From Devosia sp. A16 (GTDB taxonomy: Bacteria; Pseudomonadota; Alphaproteobacteria; Rhizobiales; Devosiaceae), in assembly GCF_001402915.1 (NCBI RefSeq), contig NZ_CP012945.1, forward strand, positions 2,023,501-2,087,500: DNA of 64,000 bases. Reading direction: 5' to 3'. A program made the position numbers and the translations under genes. Each line of letters begins with the position of its first letter. The stretch's first letter is position 1. Of this stretch, positions 35,319 through 43,058 are shown in pieces. The notes beneath the pieces are model-generated. The model was given only the letters and a program-made list of their open reading frames with translations. It ran no database searches and had not been told where the DNA came from.

Positions 35319-36308
35319 CTAGTCATCGATCACCACCGAATGCGGCACGCGTCCCACCGGTACCGACTGGATCGGTTTCATCGACGCCATGTCGATCACC
35401 GTGATGTCGTCCGACAGCCCGTTCGCCACATAGGCCCGTGTCTCATCGCTCGACAGATCCACCGACCAGGCCCGCTTGCCTACCAGCACATATTGCAGCA
35501 CGGCGTGGGTCTTGCCGTCGATGATCGCCACGTGGTTGGCGCGTCCCAGGCTGAGCAGGACTTTCGAGCCGTCCCGGGTGACCGCCATGCCGACCGGGGT
35601 CACATCCTCCTCGCGGAAGCCCGGCGGCACGAAGATCAGGCTGTCGCCCTTGATCTCGTTGGTCGCCGTGTCGATGATGTAGATCTCGCTCGACAGCTCG
35701 CAGCTCACCCACAGTTCGGTTTGATCCGGCGTGAGGATGAAGCGGCGCGGCCGGGTGCCGACGAGGATGTTCTTGGTCACCGCGCCGGTCGCGGTGTCGA
35801 CCACGTGCACCATGTCGGCGACTTCCGACGTGACATAGGCGGTCTTGCCGTCCGGCGTCACCAGCACCCCCTCGGGCTCGGCGCCGGTCGGGATGTCCTG
35901 GATCGACACCCGCGTCTCCATGTCGATCGCCTCGAGCCGGGAGTCCTCCTCGTTGGAGACGTAGATCACCTTCTCGTCGGGTGAGAAGGCGAACACTTCC
36001 GGCGACGGACCAGTGGGGATCGAATCCACCACCTCGAGGCTCGCCACGTCGATCACGTCGATCGCATCGTCGTCGCCGCAGGCGACGTACAGCAGTTCCC
36101 TGGCGGCATTGAAGTGCATGTCGCGCGGCCGGCGCGAGGTGGCGATGCGCTTGACCACGGCCAGCGACTGGTCGAGCACCACAACTTCATTGCCCTTCTC
36201 GGTAGACACGAAGATCATCCCCGTGCCCTTGGCGACGGCACGCGGCACCGCGCTCGCAGCGAGCAAGGCGGTCGCCGTCGCGACGAATGTCCGTCGGGTG
36301 AGCCTCAT
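35319..36308 (-). CDS. PQQ-associated YVTN-type beta-propeller protein
   Basis: A 329-residue exported protein (leader MRLTRRTFVATATALLAASA, Tat-like RRTF) built of about seven repeats with YVTN/YVSN and VIDVAS/VVDTAT-type blades (IYVSNEEDSRLEAIDM, AYVTSEVADMVHVVDT, AYVANGLSDDITVIDM). This is the PQQ-catabolism-associated beta-propeller family. It overlaps the preceding gene by 4 bp. A role as periplasmic partner of the transporter or dehydrogenase is inferred. Confidence 0.9.
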   Translation of the reverse strand: MRLTRRTFVATATALLAASAVPRAVAKGTGMIFVSTEKGNEVVVLDQSLAVVKRIATSRRPRDMHFNAARELLYVACGDDDAIDVIDVASLEVVDSIPTGPSPEVFAFSPDEKVIYVSNEEDSRLEAIDMETRVSIQDIPTGAEPEGVLVTPDGKTAYVTSEVADMVHVVDTATGAVTKNILVGTRPRRFILTPDQTELWVSCELSSEIYIIDTATNEIKGDSLIFVPPGFREEDVTPVGMAVTRDGSKVLLSLGRANHVAIIDGKTHAVLQYVLVGKRAWSVDLSSDETRAYVANGLSDDITVIDMASMKPIQSVPVGRVPHSVVIDD

Positions 36309-36718
36309 TTGACGATGAACTTCCCCTTCAGCCCGCGGTTCTCGTAACCCGGCACATAGATCTCATACTCGCCCGGCCGGATCGGCACGAAACTGATGTT
36401 GAAGGTGCCGGCATCGTCGAACTCCACCGAATAAAGGCCATAGCTCTTCACTTCTAGGTCGTTGACGACGATCTGGTTGATCCAGGAATTGCGGAACAGC
36501 TCGGGGGCCACCACGGCGATCTCCTCGTTGCCGTCGGAGGTAATGTCGAACTTGTAGTATTTTCCGGTTTCCAGCTCCCACACATCCTGGCTGAACTTGA
36601 GGTCGACGGTGTTGATCTCGAGTTTCAGGTCGGTGCCGTTCGCCGCGAGATTGCCTTCGGCCTGCGCCGCTCCGGCCAGCATCAGCACGGCGGTTGCAGC
36701 AGCGAAAATGGTCTTCAT
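36305..36718 (-). CDS. Periplasmic cupredoxin-like protein, apparently without copper ligands
   Basis: A 137-residue protein with a signal peptide (MKTIFAAATAVLMLAGAAQA) and a Greek-key-like sequence (YYKFDITSDGNEEIAVVAPE, FNISFVPIRPGEYEIYVPG). The pattern is cupredoxin-like, but the usual Cys and the His-x-x-x-x-Met ligand loop are absent; no Cys or His is visible in the mature chain. It may bind another metal or be structural. It is the first gene of the minus-strand transporter operon, divergent from the importer at 36890. Confidence 0.75.
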   Translation of the reverse strand: MKTIFAAATAVLMLAGAAQAEGNLAANGTDLKLEINTVDLKFSQDVWELETGKYYKFDITSDGNEEIAVVAPELFRNSWINQIVVNDLEVKSYGLYSVEFDDAGTFNISFVPIRPGEYEIYVPGYENRGLKGKFIVK

Positions 36719-36889
36719 GATTGTGGCCCCCATAGGCAGTTTCGATCGGTGTTATCGCAATTTACAATCTGCTGTCCCGATGCGCGCCAGCAACCCGCGG
36801 GCCTCAATACATGATATAGCAAAGCCCAATGATCCCGGGTGCTAGCGCTGCACCCACCACTCGAATTCACGCGTTCCCAGGGAGGAACC

Positions 36890-37885
36890 ATGCGCAAGAT
36901 TCTACAGGCCGTTCTGCTGGGAATGATCCTCGCGATCGGCTTCACCTCCGGTGCCTTCGCCCAGCATGGCGAACCGGAAAAACTGTCGCTCGGCGTGCAG
37001 GCGACCGGCACGGTGAAATGGGAGCTCGCCGCCATGCAGGCGCTCGAGCTCGACAAGAAGCATCACCTGAAGCTCGAAATCCGCGACGTCGCCGACAGTA
37101 AGGCCGGCCAGATCGCGCTGCAGGCCAAGGAAGTGGACGTCATCCTGTCCGATTTCGTCTGGGTGTCGATCCAGCGCCACCAGGGCAACATGGTCACCAT
37201 GGTGCCGCACTCGCTGACCGTCGGCGGGTTGATGGTCGATCCGGCCGCCGGCATTGCCAGCGTCGCCGATCTCAAGGGCAAGACCCTCGCCGTATCCGGC
37301 AGCCCGGTCGACAAGAGCTATGTCATCCTCGCTGCCGAGTACAACAAGCTGACCGGCGGCAACCTCACCGAGGATGCCGAGGCCAAGTTCGGCGCGCCGC
37401 CGCTCGTCAACGAACTGATCACCGGCGGCCAGGCCCAGGCGGCGCTCAACCTCTGGAACTGGAATTCGCGCGCCAAGCTGGCGGGCAAGACCGAGCTGAT
37501 CTCGGTTGCCGCCATGCTCGCCGACCTCGGCGTTTCCGAAACCCCGCCCCTGCTCGGCTGGGCCTTCTTCGACGAGACCGGCCGCACCAAGAAGGCCGCC
37601 ATCAAGGGCTTCCTCGATGCCAGCTTCGAGACCAAGCAGGCGCTGCTCACCGATGATGCGCTGTGGGACAAGATTCGCGACGTGATGAATGTCGGCGATG
37701 ACGACAAGCTGTTCGCCCAGCTGCGTGACGACTATCGCGCCGGCATCGTCACCAAATACTCCGCCTCCAACATGAAGCCGGCCGAGGAATCCTTCGCCGT
37801 GATGGCCAAGTTCGGCGGCCCCGACGTCGTCGGAGACTCGACCGAGCTGGCCGATGGCACCTTCTGGAAAGGCTATCGCAAATAG
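36890..37885 (+). CDS. NitT/TauT-type ABC substrate-binding protein
   Basis: A 331-residue periplasmic protein: signal peptide (MRKILQAVLLGMILAIGF, cleavage after AFAQ) and the SsuA/NMT1-like fold (ALELDKKHHLKLEIRDVAD, GQIALQAKEVDVILSDFVWV, VADLKGKTLAVSGSPVDKSY). A strong GGGAGGAA ribosome site marks the ATG at 36890. It heads the plus-strand operon with permease 37945 and ATPase 38694. Ligand is unknown; location in a quinoprotein island suggests a metal complex, cofactor or alcohol-related substrate rather than sulfonate. Confidence 0.88.
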   Translation: MRKILQAVLLGMILAIGFTSGAFAQHGEPEKLSLGVQATGTVKWELAAMQALELDKKHHLKLEIRDVADSKAGQIALQAKEVDVILSDFVWVSIQRHQGNMVTMVPHSLTVGGLMVDPAAGIASVADLKGKTLAVSGSPVDKSYVILAAEYNKLTGGNLTEDAEAKFGAPPLVNELITGGQAQAALNLWNWNSRAKLAGKTELISVAAMLADLGVSETPPLLGWAFFDETGRTKKAAIKGFLDASFETKQALLTDDALWDKIRDVMNVGDDDKLFAQLRDDYRAGIVTKYSASNMKPAEESFAVMAKFGGPDVVGDSTELADGTFWKGYRK

Positions 37886-37944
37886 CCGTTGAACTGCGCG
37901 ACGGCAGGACCGCAGCCGTAACTCCCGACCGGCAGCAGCAGCGC

Positions 37945-38697
37945 GTGGCGAGGCGAGGCATCCCCCTCGAGCTCGTCAGCCTGCTGCTGTTGCTGTCCGC
38001 ATGGCAGGTGCTAGCCATGCTGTTCCCGTCGCGGCTGTTCCCAACGCCCATCGATGTCGGCGCCCACGTCTGGACGCTGGCGACGACAGGCAAGCTCCTG
38101 CCGGACCTGGGCAAGACCCTGACCCGCGCCGTCATCGCCTTCATCATCGCCATGGCGCTGGGCACCGCCATCGGCATCGGGCTCGGCCGCTCGCGCGTCG
38201 CCGATCGGCTGTTCTCGGCTTGGGTGGTGGTCGGGCTCAACGTCCCGGCCATCGTCATCGCCATTGTGCTTTACATCTGGCTGGGGCTTACCGAGTTCGC
38301 GCTGATCCTCGCCGTGGTGCTCAACAAGCTGCCGCTGGTCATCGCCACCATTCGCGAGGGGGTGCGCAGCTTCGATCCGGCCTATGACGATCTCGGTCGC
38401 GCCTTCCGCATGCCGTTCCTGCGCCAGCTGCGGTTGATTTCCGTGCCACAGCTGATGCCGTTCGTGCTGGCGGCGGCCCGCACCGGGCTGAGTCTCATCT
38501 GGAAGATCGTCCTCGTTTTCGAGGTGCTGGGCTCGGATGGCGGCGTCGGTTTCCGCATCTCGGTGTTCTTCCAGTTCTTCGATATCAAGGGCATCTTCGC
38601 CTACACCACCGCCTTCATCCTGGTGGTCTTCGTCTTCGAATACCTGATCCTCCGCCCGCTCGAGCGGCGGGTGCTGAGATGGCGGCAGCCCCGATGA
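37945..38697 (+). CDS. NitT/TauT-type ABC permease
   Basis: A 250-residue inner-membrane permease with about six helices and the EAA loop DDLGRAFRMPFLRQLRLISVPQ. The family is SsuC/TauC-like. A GTG start at 37945 is used because no ATG, GTG or TTG lies upstream in frame, though the frame is open further back. The stop overlaps the ATPase start. Confidence 0.88.
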   Translation: MARRGIPLELVSLLLLLSAWQVLAMLFPSRLFPTPIDVGAHVWTLATTGKLLPDLGKTLTRAVIAFIIAMALGTAIGIGLGRSRVADRLFSAWVVVGLNVPAIVIAIVLYIWLGLTEFALILAVVLNKLPLVIATIREGVRSFDPAYDDLGRAFRMPFLRQLRLISVPQLMPFVLAAARTGLSLIWKIVLVFEVLGSDGGVGFRISVFFQFFDIKGIFAYTTAFILVVFVFEYLILRPLERRVLRWRQPR

Positions 38698-39428
38698 GTG
38701 GTCCCCGTCTCGATATCGCCATCGAAGGCAAGCGCTTCGACTTCCTGCCCGCCCCGCTGCTCGAGCGCTTCGAGCTGGCGGTCGAGCCCTCCTCGGTGGT
38801 GGCGCTGGTCGGCCCCTCCGGCGTCGGCAAATCCACCCTGCTGCGCATGGTCGGCGGCATCGACACGCTGTTCTCCGGCACCGTGCTGGTCGACGGCGTC
38901 CCCGCCGCGGCGGCGCCGCCCGCCGGCTTCGTGTTCCAGGATGCCCGGCTCCTCCCCTGGCTCACCGCGCTCGACAATATCCGTGCCGTCCGTCCCGAGA
39001 CCAGTGCCGCCGATGCCGGCGAGATGCTGCGCCGGGTGGGGCTGGGTGGCTTCGAGCACTATTTCCCGCACGAGCTCTCGGGCGGCATGCAGCGCCGGGT
39101 CGCCCTGGCGCGAGCCTTCTCGGTCAACCCGCGCCTGCTGCTGCTCGACGAGCCCTTCGTTTCGCTCGACCGCACGCTGGTCCGCGAGATGGAGGAGGTG
39201 CTGTTCGCGCTGATCGAGACCAACCACCCTACCGTGCTGTTGGTCACCCACCTGCCCGAGGATGCCGCCATGCTGGCCGACCGCGCCATCGTGCTGTCGG
39301 GCCGCCCGGCCCGCATCGCCGCCGACTACCGTTTCGACGTGCCGCGCGGCGCCCGCAGCCCTGCCGAGCGCGAAGCCATCGCCAACCGGATCGCTGCCTC
39401 GGTCGGCGCCAGGGAGCCCACCTCATGA
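38694..39428 (+). CDS. NitT/TauT-type ABC ATPase
   Basis: A 244-residue ATPase. Walker A is LVGPSGVGKSTLLR, the Q-loop FVFQDARLLPW, the signature LSGGMQRRVALARA, Walker B LLLLDEPFVSLD and the H-loop LLVTHLPEDA. The ATG at 38694 overlaps the permease stop (ATGA); an in-frame ATG at 38679 is an alternative. It completes an importer with the two genes before it. Confidence 0.9.
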   Translation: MSGPRLDIAIEGKRFDFLPAPLLERFELAVEPSSVVALVGPSGVGKSTLLRMVGGIDTLFSGTVLVDGVPAAAAPPAGFVFQDARLLPWLTALDNIRAVRPETSAADAGEMLRRVGLGGFEHYFPHELSGGMQRRVALARAFSVNPRLLLLDEPFVSLDRTLVREMEEVLFALIETNHPTVLLVTHLPEDAAMLADRAIVLSGRPARIAADYRFDVPRGARSPAEREAIANRIAASVGAREPTS

Positions 39429-40177
39429 CCAACCCCGTGCTGGCGCTTGCCGAGGTGCGAAAATCCTATGGCAGCAACGAAGCGCTGAAAGGCATCTCCC
39501 TCGACATCGCGCCCGGCGAGATCGTCGGCCTGCTCGGTCCGAACGGCGCCGGTAAGTCCACCCTGTTCCAGATCTGCTCCGGCCTGTTCTCGCCCGACGG
39601 CGGCACGGTTCGGCTGTTCGGCATGAGCTACCGGGACAAGGCGTCGGAGATCCTGAAGCGCCTCGGGGTGGTGTTCCAGTCCCGCTCGCTCGACCTCGAC
39701 ATGAGCGTGCGGGCCAACCTGAAATTCCACGGCAACCTGTTCGGCCTCTCCGGCAAGCTGCTCAACGAGCGGATCGACACCGCCGCGACGTTCTTCGCCG
39801 TCACCGACTTGATCGACAAGCCGGTGCGCACCCTCTCAGGCGGCAACCAGCGCCGCATCGAGATCGTCCGCGCCACCCTCAACATGCCGTCGCTGCTGCT
39901 GATGGATGAGCCTTCGGTCGGCCTCGACCCGACCACCCGAAAACTGCTCGGCCAGCACATCCGCGGCCTCCGCGACACGCACCAGACCTCGATCCTGTGG
40001 GCCACCCATCTGGTCGAGGAGGTGGAACACGCCGACCGCATCGCCCTGATCGTTGGCGGCAGGATCATCCGGGTCGGCACCCCGGCCGAGATCATCGCCG
40101 CGGCCGGAACGTCAACGCTGGGCGAGGCCTATATCGCGCTGACCGGGGTGAAGCCGGTGGCGGCTGGGGTGGAGTAG
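39425..40177 (+). CDS. ABC ATPase of PQQ-associated ABC-2 transporter
   Basis: A 250-residue ATPase of the export/ABC-2 type: Walker A GLLGPNGAGKSTLFQ, signature LSGGNQRRIEIVRA, Walker B LLLMDEPSVGLDP and H-loop LWATHLVEEVEHADR. It matches the ATP-binding family associated with PQQ alcohol dehydrogenase systems. Its partner permease is probably at 33183-33995 in the divergent operon. It overlaps the importer ATPase by 4 bp (ATGA), so the two transporters are co-expressed. Confidence 0.88.
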   Translation: MTNPVLALAEVRKSYGSNEALKGISLDIAPGEIVGLLGPNGAGKSTLFQICSGLFSPDGGTVRLFGMSYRDKASEILKRLGVVFQSRSLDLDMSVRANLKFHGNLFGLSGKLLNERIDTAATFFAVTDLIDKPVRTLSGGNQRRIEIVRATLNMPSLLLMDEPSVGLDPTTRKLLGQHIRGLRDTHQTSILWATHLVEEVEHADRIALIVGGRIIRVGTPAEIIAAAGTSTLGEAYIALTGVKPVAAGVE

Positions 40178-40200
40178 CTACTACGGCTGTTGGCTGTGGA

Positions 40201-40301
40201 CCCCCACCCTTGATCCCTCCCCGCAAGGGGGAGGGAGACGCATACTGAGAAGCCAGTGTTTGGTCTCCCTCCCCCTTGCGGGGAGGGGACAGGGGTGGGG
40301 G
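40201..40301. repeat. Mosaic palindromic element between convergent operons
   Basis: Outer arms CCCCCACCC (40201-40209) and GGGTGGGGG (40293-40301) enclose two hairpins of the type CCCTCCCC-gcaa-GGGGGAGGG. It separates the plus-strand transporter operon from the minus-strand dehydrogenase operon and may terminate both. Confidence 0.75.
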
Positions 40302-40336
40302 GCGGCCGCCACCGGCGTATCGGTCATCACCGGCAG

Positions 40337-40840
40337 TTAACGATAGTTCCTCGGATCGGTCTTCCTGAATTCCCACGGCGCATCGATCTTCGCGCCCGGC
40401 TGGAACACCCCGATCTGGGCCGCCTTGGCTTCCTCTTCCTCGGCCAGGTAGTCGTCACCCTGCTCGACGAAAGCCCGGGCCATCCCCTGCCGCACCAGCT
40501 CGGCGCCGATATCCTTGCCCGCCGAGGTGCAGACGCCGTAACGGCGATTGAACTTGTCGGGCTCGCCCGGAGTGAGCGTGCAGCTCGCCTCGCCCGAGCC
40601 GATCAGCTCGCCCAGCGCCTGGCGCGCTGCGCCGTAGCAATCCCACAGGAGCTCGCCGACATAGCATTTCTGCGGCCGCTCCGGCGCATCGACGGCCCAC
40701 AGGATCACCCGCTGCTTGTCCACCATGATGATGTCGGCATCGACCACCTTGGCTGCGCCGCTCACCACTTCCTCGGCCGCGGCGCCCGACACCAGCAGCG
40801 TCAGCGCCAGCGCCGCAAGGCTCAGTCTGCTCTTCATCAT
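40337..40840 (-). CDS. Secreted thermonuclease-family (SNase) protein
   Basis: A 167-residue protein with a signal peptide (MMKSRLSLAALALTLLVS, cleavage near GAAAEE) and an SNase-like domain: VVDADIIMVDKQRVILWAVDAPE, then KFNRRYGVCTSAGKDIGAEL and GMARAF. Arg, Glu and second Arg positions of the nuclease active site appear present, though the usual DGDT motif reads DADI. Such genes recur in alphaproteobacterial gene clusters without clear nuclease function. Its ATG overlaps the stop of the pentapeptide gene (ATGA). Confidence 0.82.
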   Translation of the reverse strand: MMKSRLSLAALALTLLVSGAAAEEVVSGAAKVVDADIIMVDKQRVILWAVDAPERPQKCYVGELLWDCYGAARQALGELIGSGEASCTLTPGEPDKFNRRYGVCTSAGKDIGAELVRQGMARAFVEQGDDYLAEEEEAKAAQIGVFQPGAKIDAPWEFRKTDPRNYR

Positions 40841-41595
40841 TGCGTCTCCTGCACCCGCCCGTCCGGCAGGATGTTGCGTATGTAGGTTGCCGCGGCGAGC
40901 TGCTCGAGCTTCAGCCGGGCACGGGTGAAGCGGTTGTCGCTCAGCACCGCGCCGGCAAAATCGGCATTGTTGAGCGAAGCGCCATAGAAGTCGGTCAGCG
41001 ACACCTTCGCGTGCTTGAAGCTCGCCCCCGGCGCGCTCGCCTCGAGGAAGCCGGCGCTGGTGATGGTGGCGCCGTCGAACCTGGTACGGCCCAGGCTCGC
41101 CTTCTCGAAGTTGGTGCGCTCCAGCGAGGCCCCTGAGAGATCGGCATTGTTGAGCCGCACCTCCTTCATCACCGCCCAGTCGAGATCGGCGCCGCTCAGG
41201 TCGGCGCCGGTCAGCCGGGCGTGCTGCATGCGCGTCGCGGTGAGATCGGCGTGGCTGAACCTGGCGCCCGACAGCTGCGCCTCGTAGAACATCGCGTCCT
41301 TGAAGTGCCCGCCGCTCAGGTCGGCCCCGGCCAGGTCGGCGAGGTTGAAGTTGGCCCCTTCCGCCATCACCCCTGAAAGGTTGGCGCCTTTGAGGTTGGC
41401 GCGGTGGAAGCTGGCATTGCTGAGATTGGCGCCGCTCAGGTCGACACCGGCAAGATCGAGCTTCTTGAAGCTCTCATTGCTGAGGTCGCAGCCGCGGCAC
41501 TCCTGACGCGTCCCGCTGCGCAGCTCGTCCGCCGGGCTCGCCAGCGCCGCGCCCGGCGCCAGCATCAGGAGCGCCAACAGCGTCTTTCGCATCAT
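40837..41595 (-). CDS. Secreted pentapeptide-repeat protein
   Basis: A 252-residue protein with a signal peptide (MRKTLLALLMLAPGAALA) and about 30 A(D/N)LSG-type pentapeptides (VDLSGANLSNASFHRANLKG and onward), forming a right-handed beta-helix. A short Cys pair (CRGC) precedes the repeats. The start at 41595 (MMRKTL) follows GAGGGG; 41592 is equally possible. The much longer upstream frame is a shadow of the next gene. Function within the quinoprotein operon is unknown. Confidence 0.88.
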   Translation of the reverse strand: MMRKTLLALLMLAPGAALASPADELRSGTRQECRGCDLSNESFKKLDLAGVDLSGANLSNASFHRANLKGANLSGVMAEGANFNLADLAGADLSGGHFKDAMFYEAQLSGARFSHADLTATRMQHARLTGADLSGADLDWAVMKEVRLNNADLSGASLERTNFEKASLGRTRFDGATITSAGFLEASAPGASFKHAKVSLTDFYGASLNNADFAGAVLSDNRFTRARLKLEQLAAATYIRNILPDGRVQETQ

Positions 41596-41612
41596 CTGTA
41601 TGCCCCTCACCT

Positions 41613-42365
41613 TCAGCGCACCGGCCGGGTATCCGGCTCGTAGGGTTTCTGCACCACTTCGAGCCGGGTTGCCGACTGGAAGTAGTTCTTGTTGACCTGC
41701 TGGGTCTCGAGGTTGATCGAAGTCTGACCCTTCTTGCGGAAATAGGTGGCCTCGAGCCGCATTCGCGCGTCGCCCTCCGGACTGTCGGCCGTGCAGATCT
41801 CGTGGACGAAGATCTTGCCCACTGGCAGCTGTCCGTCGGTCGGCGGCAAATCCTCGCAGCTCTGCGCCCAGCGTCCGTAACGCGACTTGAGGTTGCGCGA
41901 CAGCGTCATCGCCACCCGCCGCTCGCGGTCGCTTGCCCGTTCGTCGGTGACCACCCGGATACCGCGGGCGATGCCGCCGGCATCGATCAGCACCGAGAAC
42001 ACGACGGGGTGGGCATAGATCGAGTTGCCGCCCTGCATGACGCGGTACTCGGTCTCCAGTGCCTTGGCGATGGTGTCGGCCTCGTCGTCGTTGGTGAAGT
42101 AGACCTCGTGCAGCCCGCTCGGCTCCGCCGCGCACTTTTCGAACTCGGCGAAGCTCTTGAGCGGCGTGGAGGGCGGCCCGCCATTGGTGCCGCAGGCGAT
42201 CTCGGCGATCTCGGCGGGCGGAATCTGGCTGATCGGCTCACCGAACTTGATGTCCCAGATGGTGTATCTGGGCACGAGGTTCGCATCGAACTGCGCCAGT
42301 GCCGGCGGGGTCGCCGCCAGCACGCCGCACAAGACGATGGAGAGCGGCAGAAGACCGAGCCGCAT
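41613..42365 (-). CDS. Conserved secreted protein of the quinoprotein operon
   Basis: A 250-residue protein with a signal peptide (MRLGLLPLSIVLCGVLAA, cleavage after ALAQ). The body has paired Cys positions (EIACGTNGG, EKCAAEP, QSCEDL, EICTAD) that may form disulfides. No domain is recognised. It lies 3 bp downstream of the cytochrome c gene and 17 bp before the pentapeptide gene, so it is part of the dehydrogenase operon. Confidence 0.8.
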   Translation of the reverse strand: MRLGLLPLSIVLCGVLAATPPALAQFDANLVPRYTIWDIKFGEPISQIPPAEIAEIACGTNGGPPSTPLKSFAEFEKCAAEPSGLHEVYFTNDDEADTIAKALETEYRVMQGGNSIYAHPVVFSVLIDAGGIARGIRVVTDERASDRERRVAMTLSRNLKSRYGRWAQSCEDLPPTDGQLPVGKIFVHEICTADSPEGDARMRLEATYFRKKGQTSINLETQQVNKNYFQSATRLEVVQKPYEPDTRPVR

Positions 42366-42368
42366 GGC

Positions 42369-42974
42369 CTACTTCTTCAGGAACGCGCAGGACTTCTCGG
42401 CCGAGGCGCCGAAGTAGAACGCACAATCCTCGTAGGTCGCCTTCGGCTGACCCTGGATGTGGGTCTGGATGTAGGCGACGAGGCTGATGATGTCTTCCTT
42501 CTTCAGCGACTTGCCCTTGTGCGGCATCTGGCCGGCCTCGAAATCGGCTGCCTTCATGCCGTAGCAGCGGTCATCCTTGTAGGCCTGCGCATCGTGATAG
42601 GGCATCGCCGTGCCCGGGATGCCGCAGCTGATGATTTCGATGAAGCCCTGCGCATCGAGGCCGGAGTCACGCAGCAGCGCCGCGTTGCCTTCCGAGCGCG
42701 GGTTCTTGCCCAACCCGTTGCCATCCCAGCCGTGGCAGGAGACGCAGTTGCCGCCGCGGCTGCCATAGACGATGACGCCGCGGTTGACATCGGCGCCCGC
42801 CAGCAACGGATCGAGTTCGGCCGCGGCTGCGTCGGCCGCAGGAGCCTGCGGGGCGGCCGCCTCGGCGGCGGGCGCAGCGGCCGGCGACTGGGCGGCGAGG
42901 ATCGCCAGCGGCGTGGCGGCGAAGAGGCCTGCCGCGAGCAGCAGTGCCACGGATTTCCGGGACAGGAACGACAT
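42369..42974 (-). CDS. Cytochrome c paired with the quinoprotein dehydrogenase
   Basis: A 201-residue periplasmic class I cytochrome c. A signal peptide (to about ILAA) is followed by an Ala/Pro-rich linker of about 30 residues. The haem site is GGNCVSCHGWDG, and the axial Met is probably in AGQMPHKG. Additional Cys (IISCGIPG, DDRCYGM, YEDCAF, EKSCAF) could make disulfides. Placed 84 bp after the dehydrogenase gene, it is the expected electron acceptor (XoxG-like role, inferred). Confidence 0.9.
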   Translation of the reverse strand: MSFLSRKSVALLLAAGLFAATPLAILAAQSPAAAPAAEAAAPQAPAADAAAAELDPLLAGADVNRGVIVYGSRGGNCVSCHGWDGNGLGKNPRSEGNAALLRDSGLDAQGFIEIISCGIPGTAMPYHDAQAYKDDRCYGMKAADFEAGQMPHKGKSLKKEDIISLVAYIQTHIQGQPKATYEDCAFYFGASAEKSCAFLKK

Positions 42975-43058
42975 CTCTCGAGTTTCTTTCTTCAATGAGC
43001 TGTGCCGGGCGGTGGAACCGCCCGGCATCTGACTATCGGCGATGCTCTCGGCCCGCTG

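Noticed and set aside
41596-42135. Upstream half of the long frame before the pentapeptide protein
   Set aside because: It overlaps the conserved secreted protein gene in another frame. A signal peptide starts at 41592-41595.
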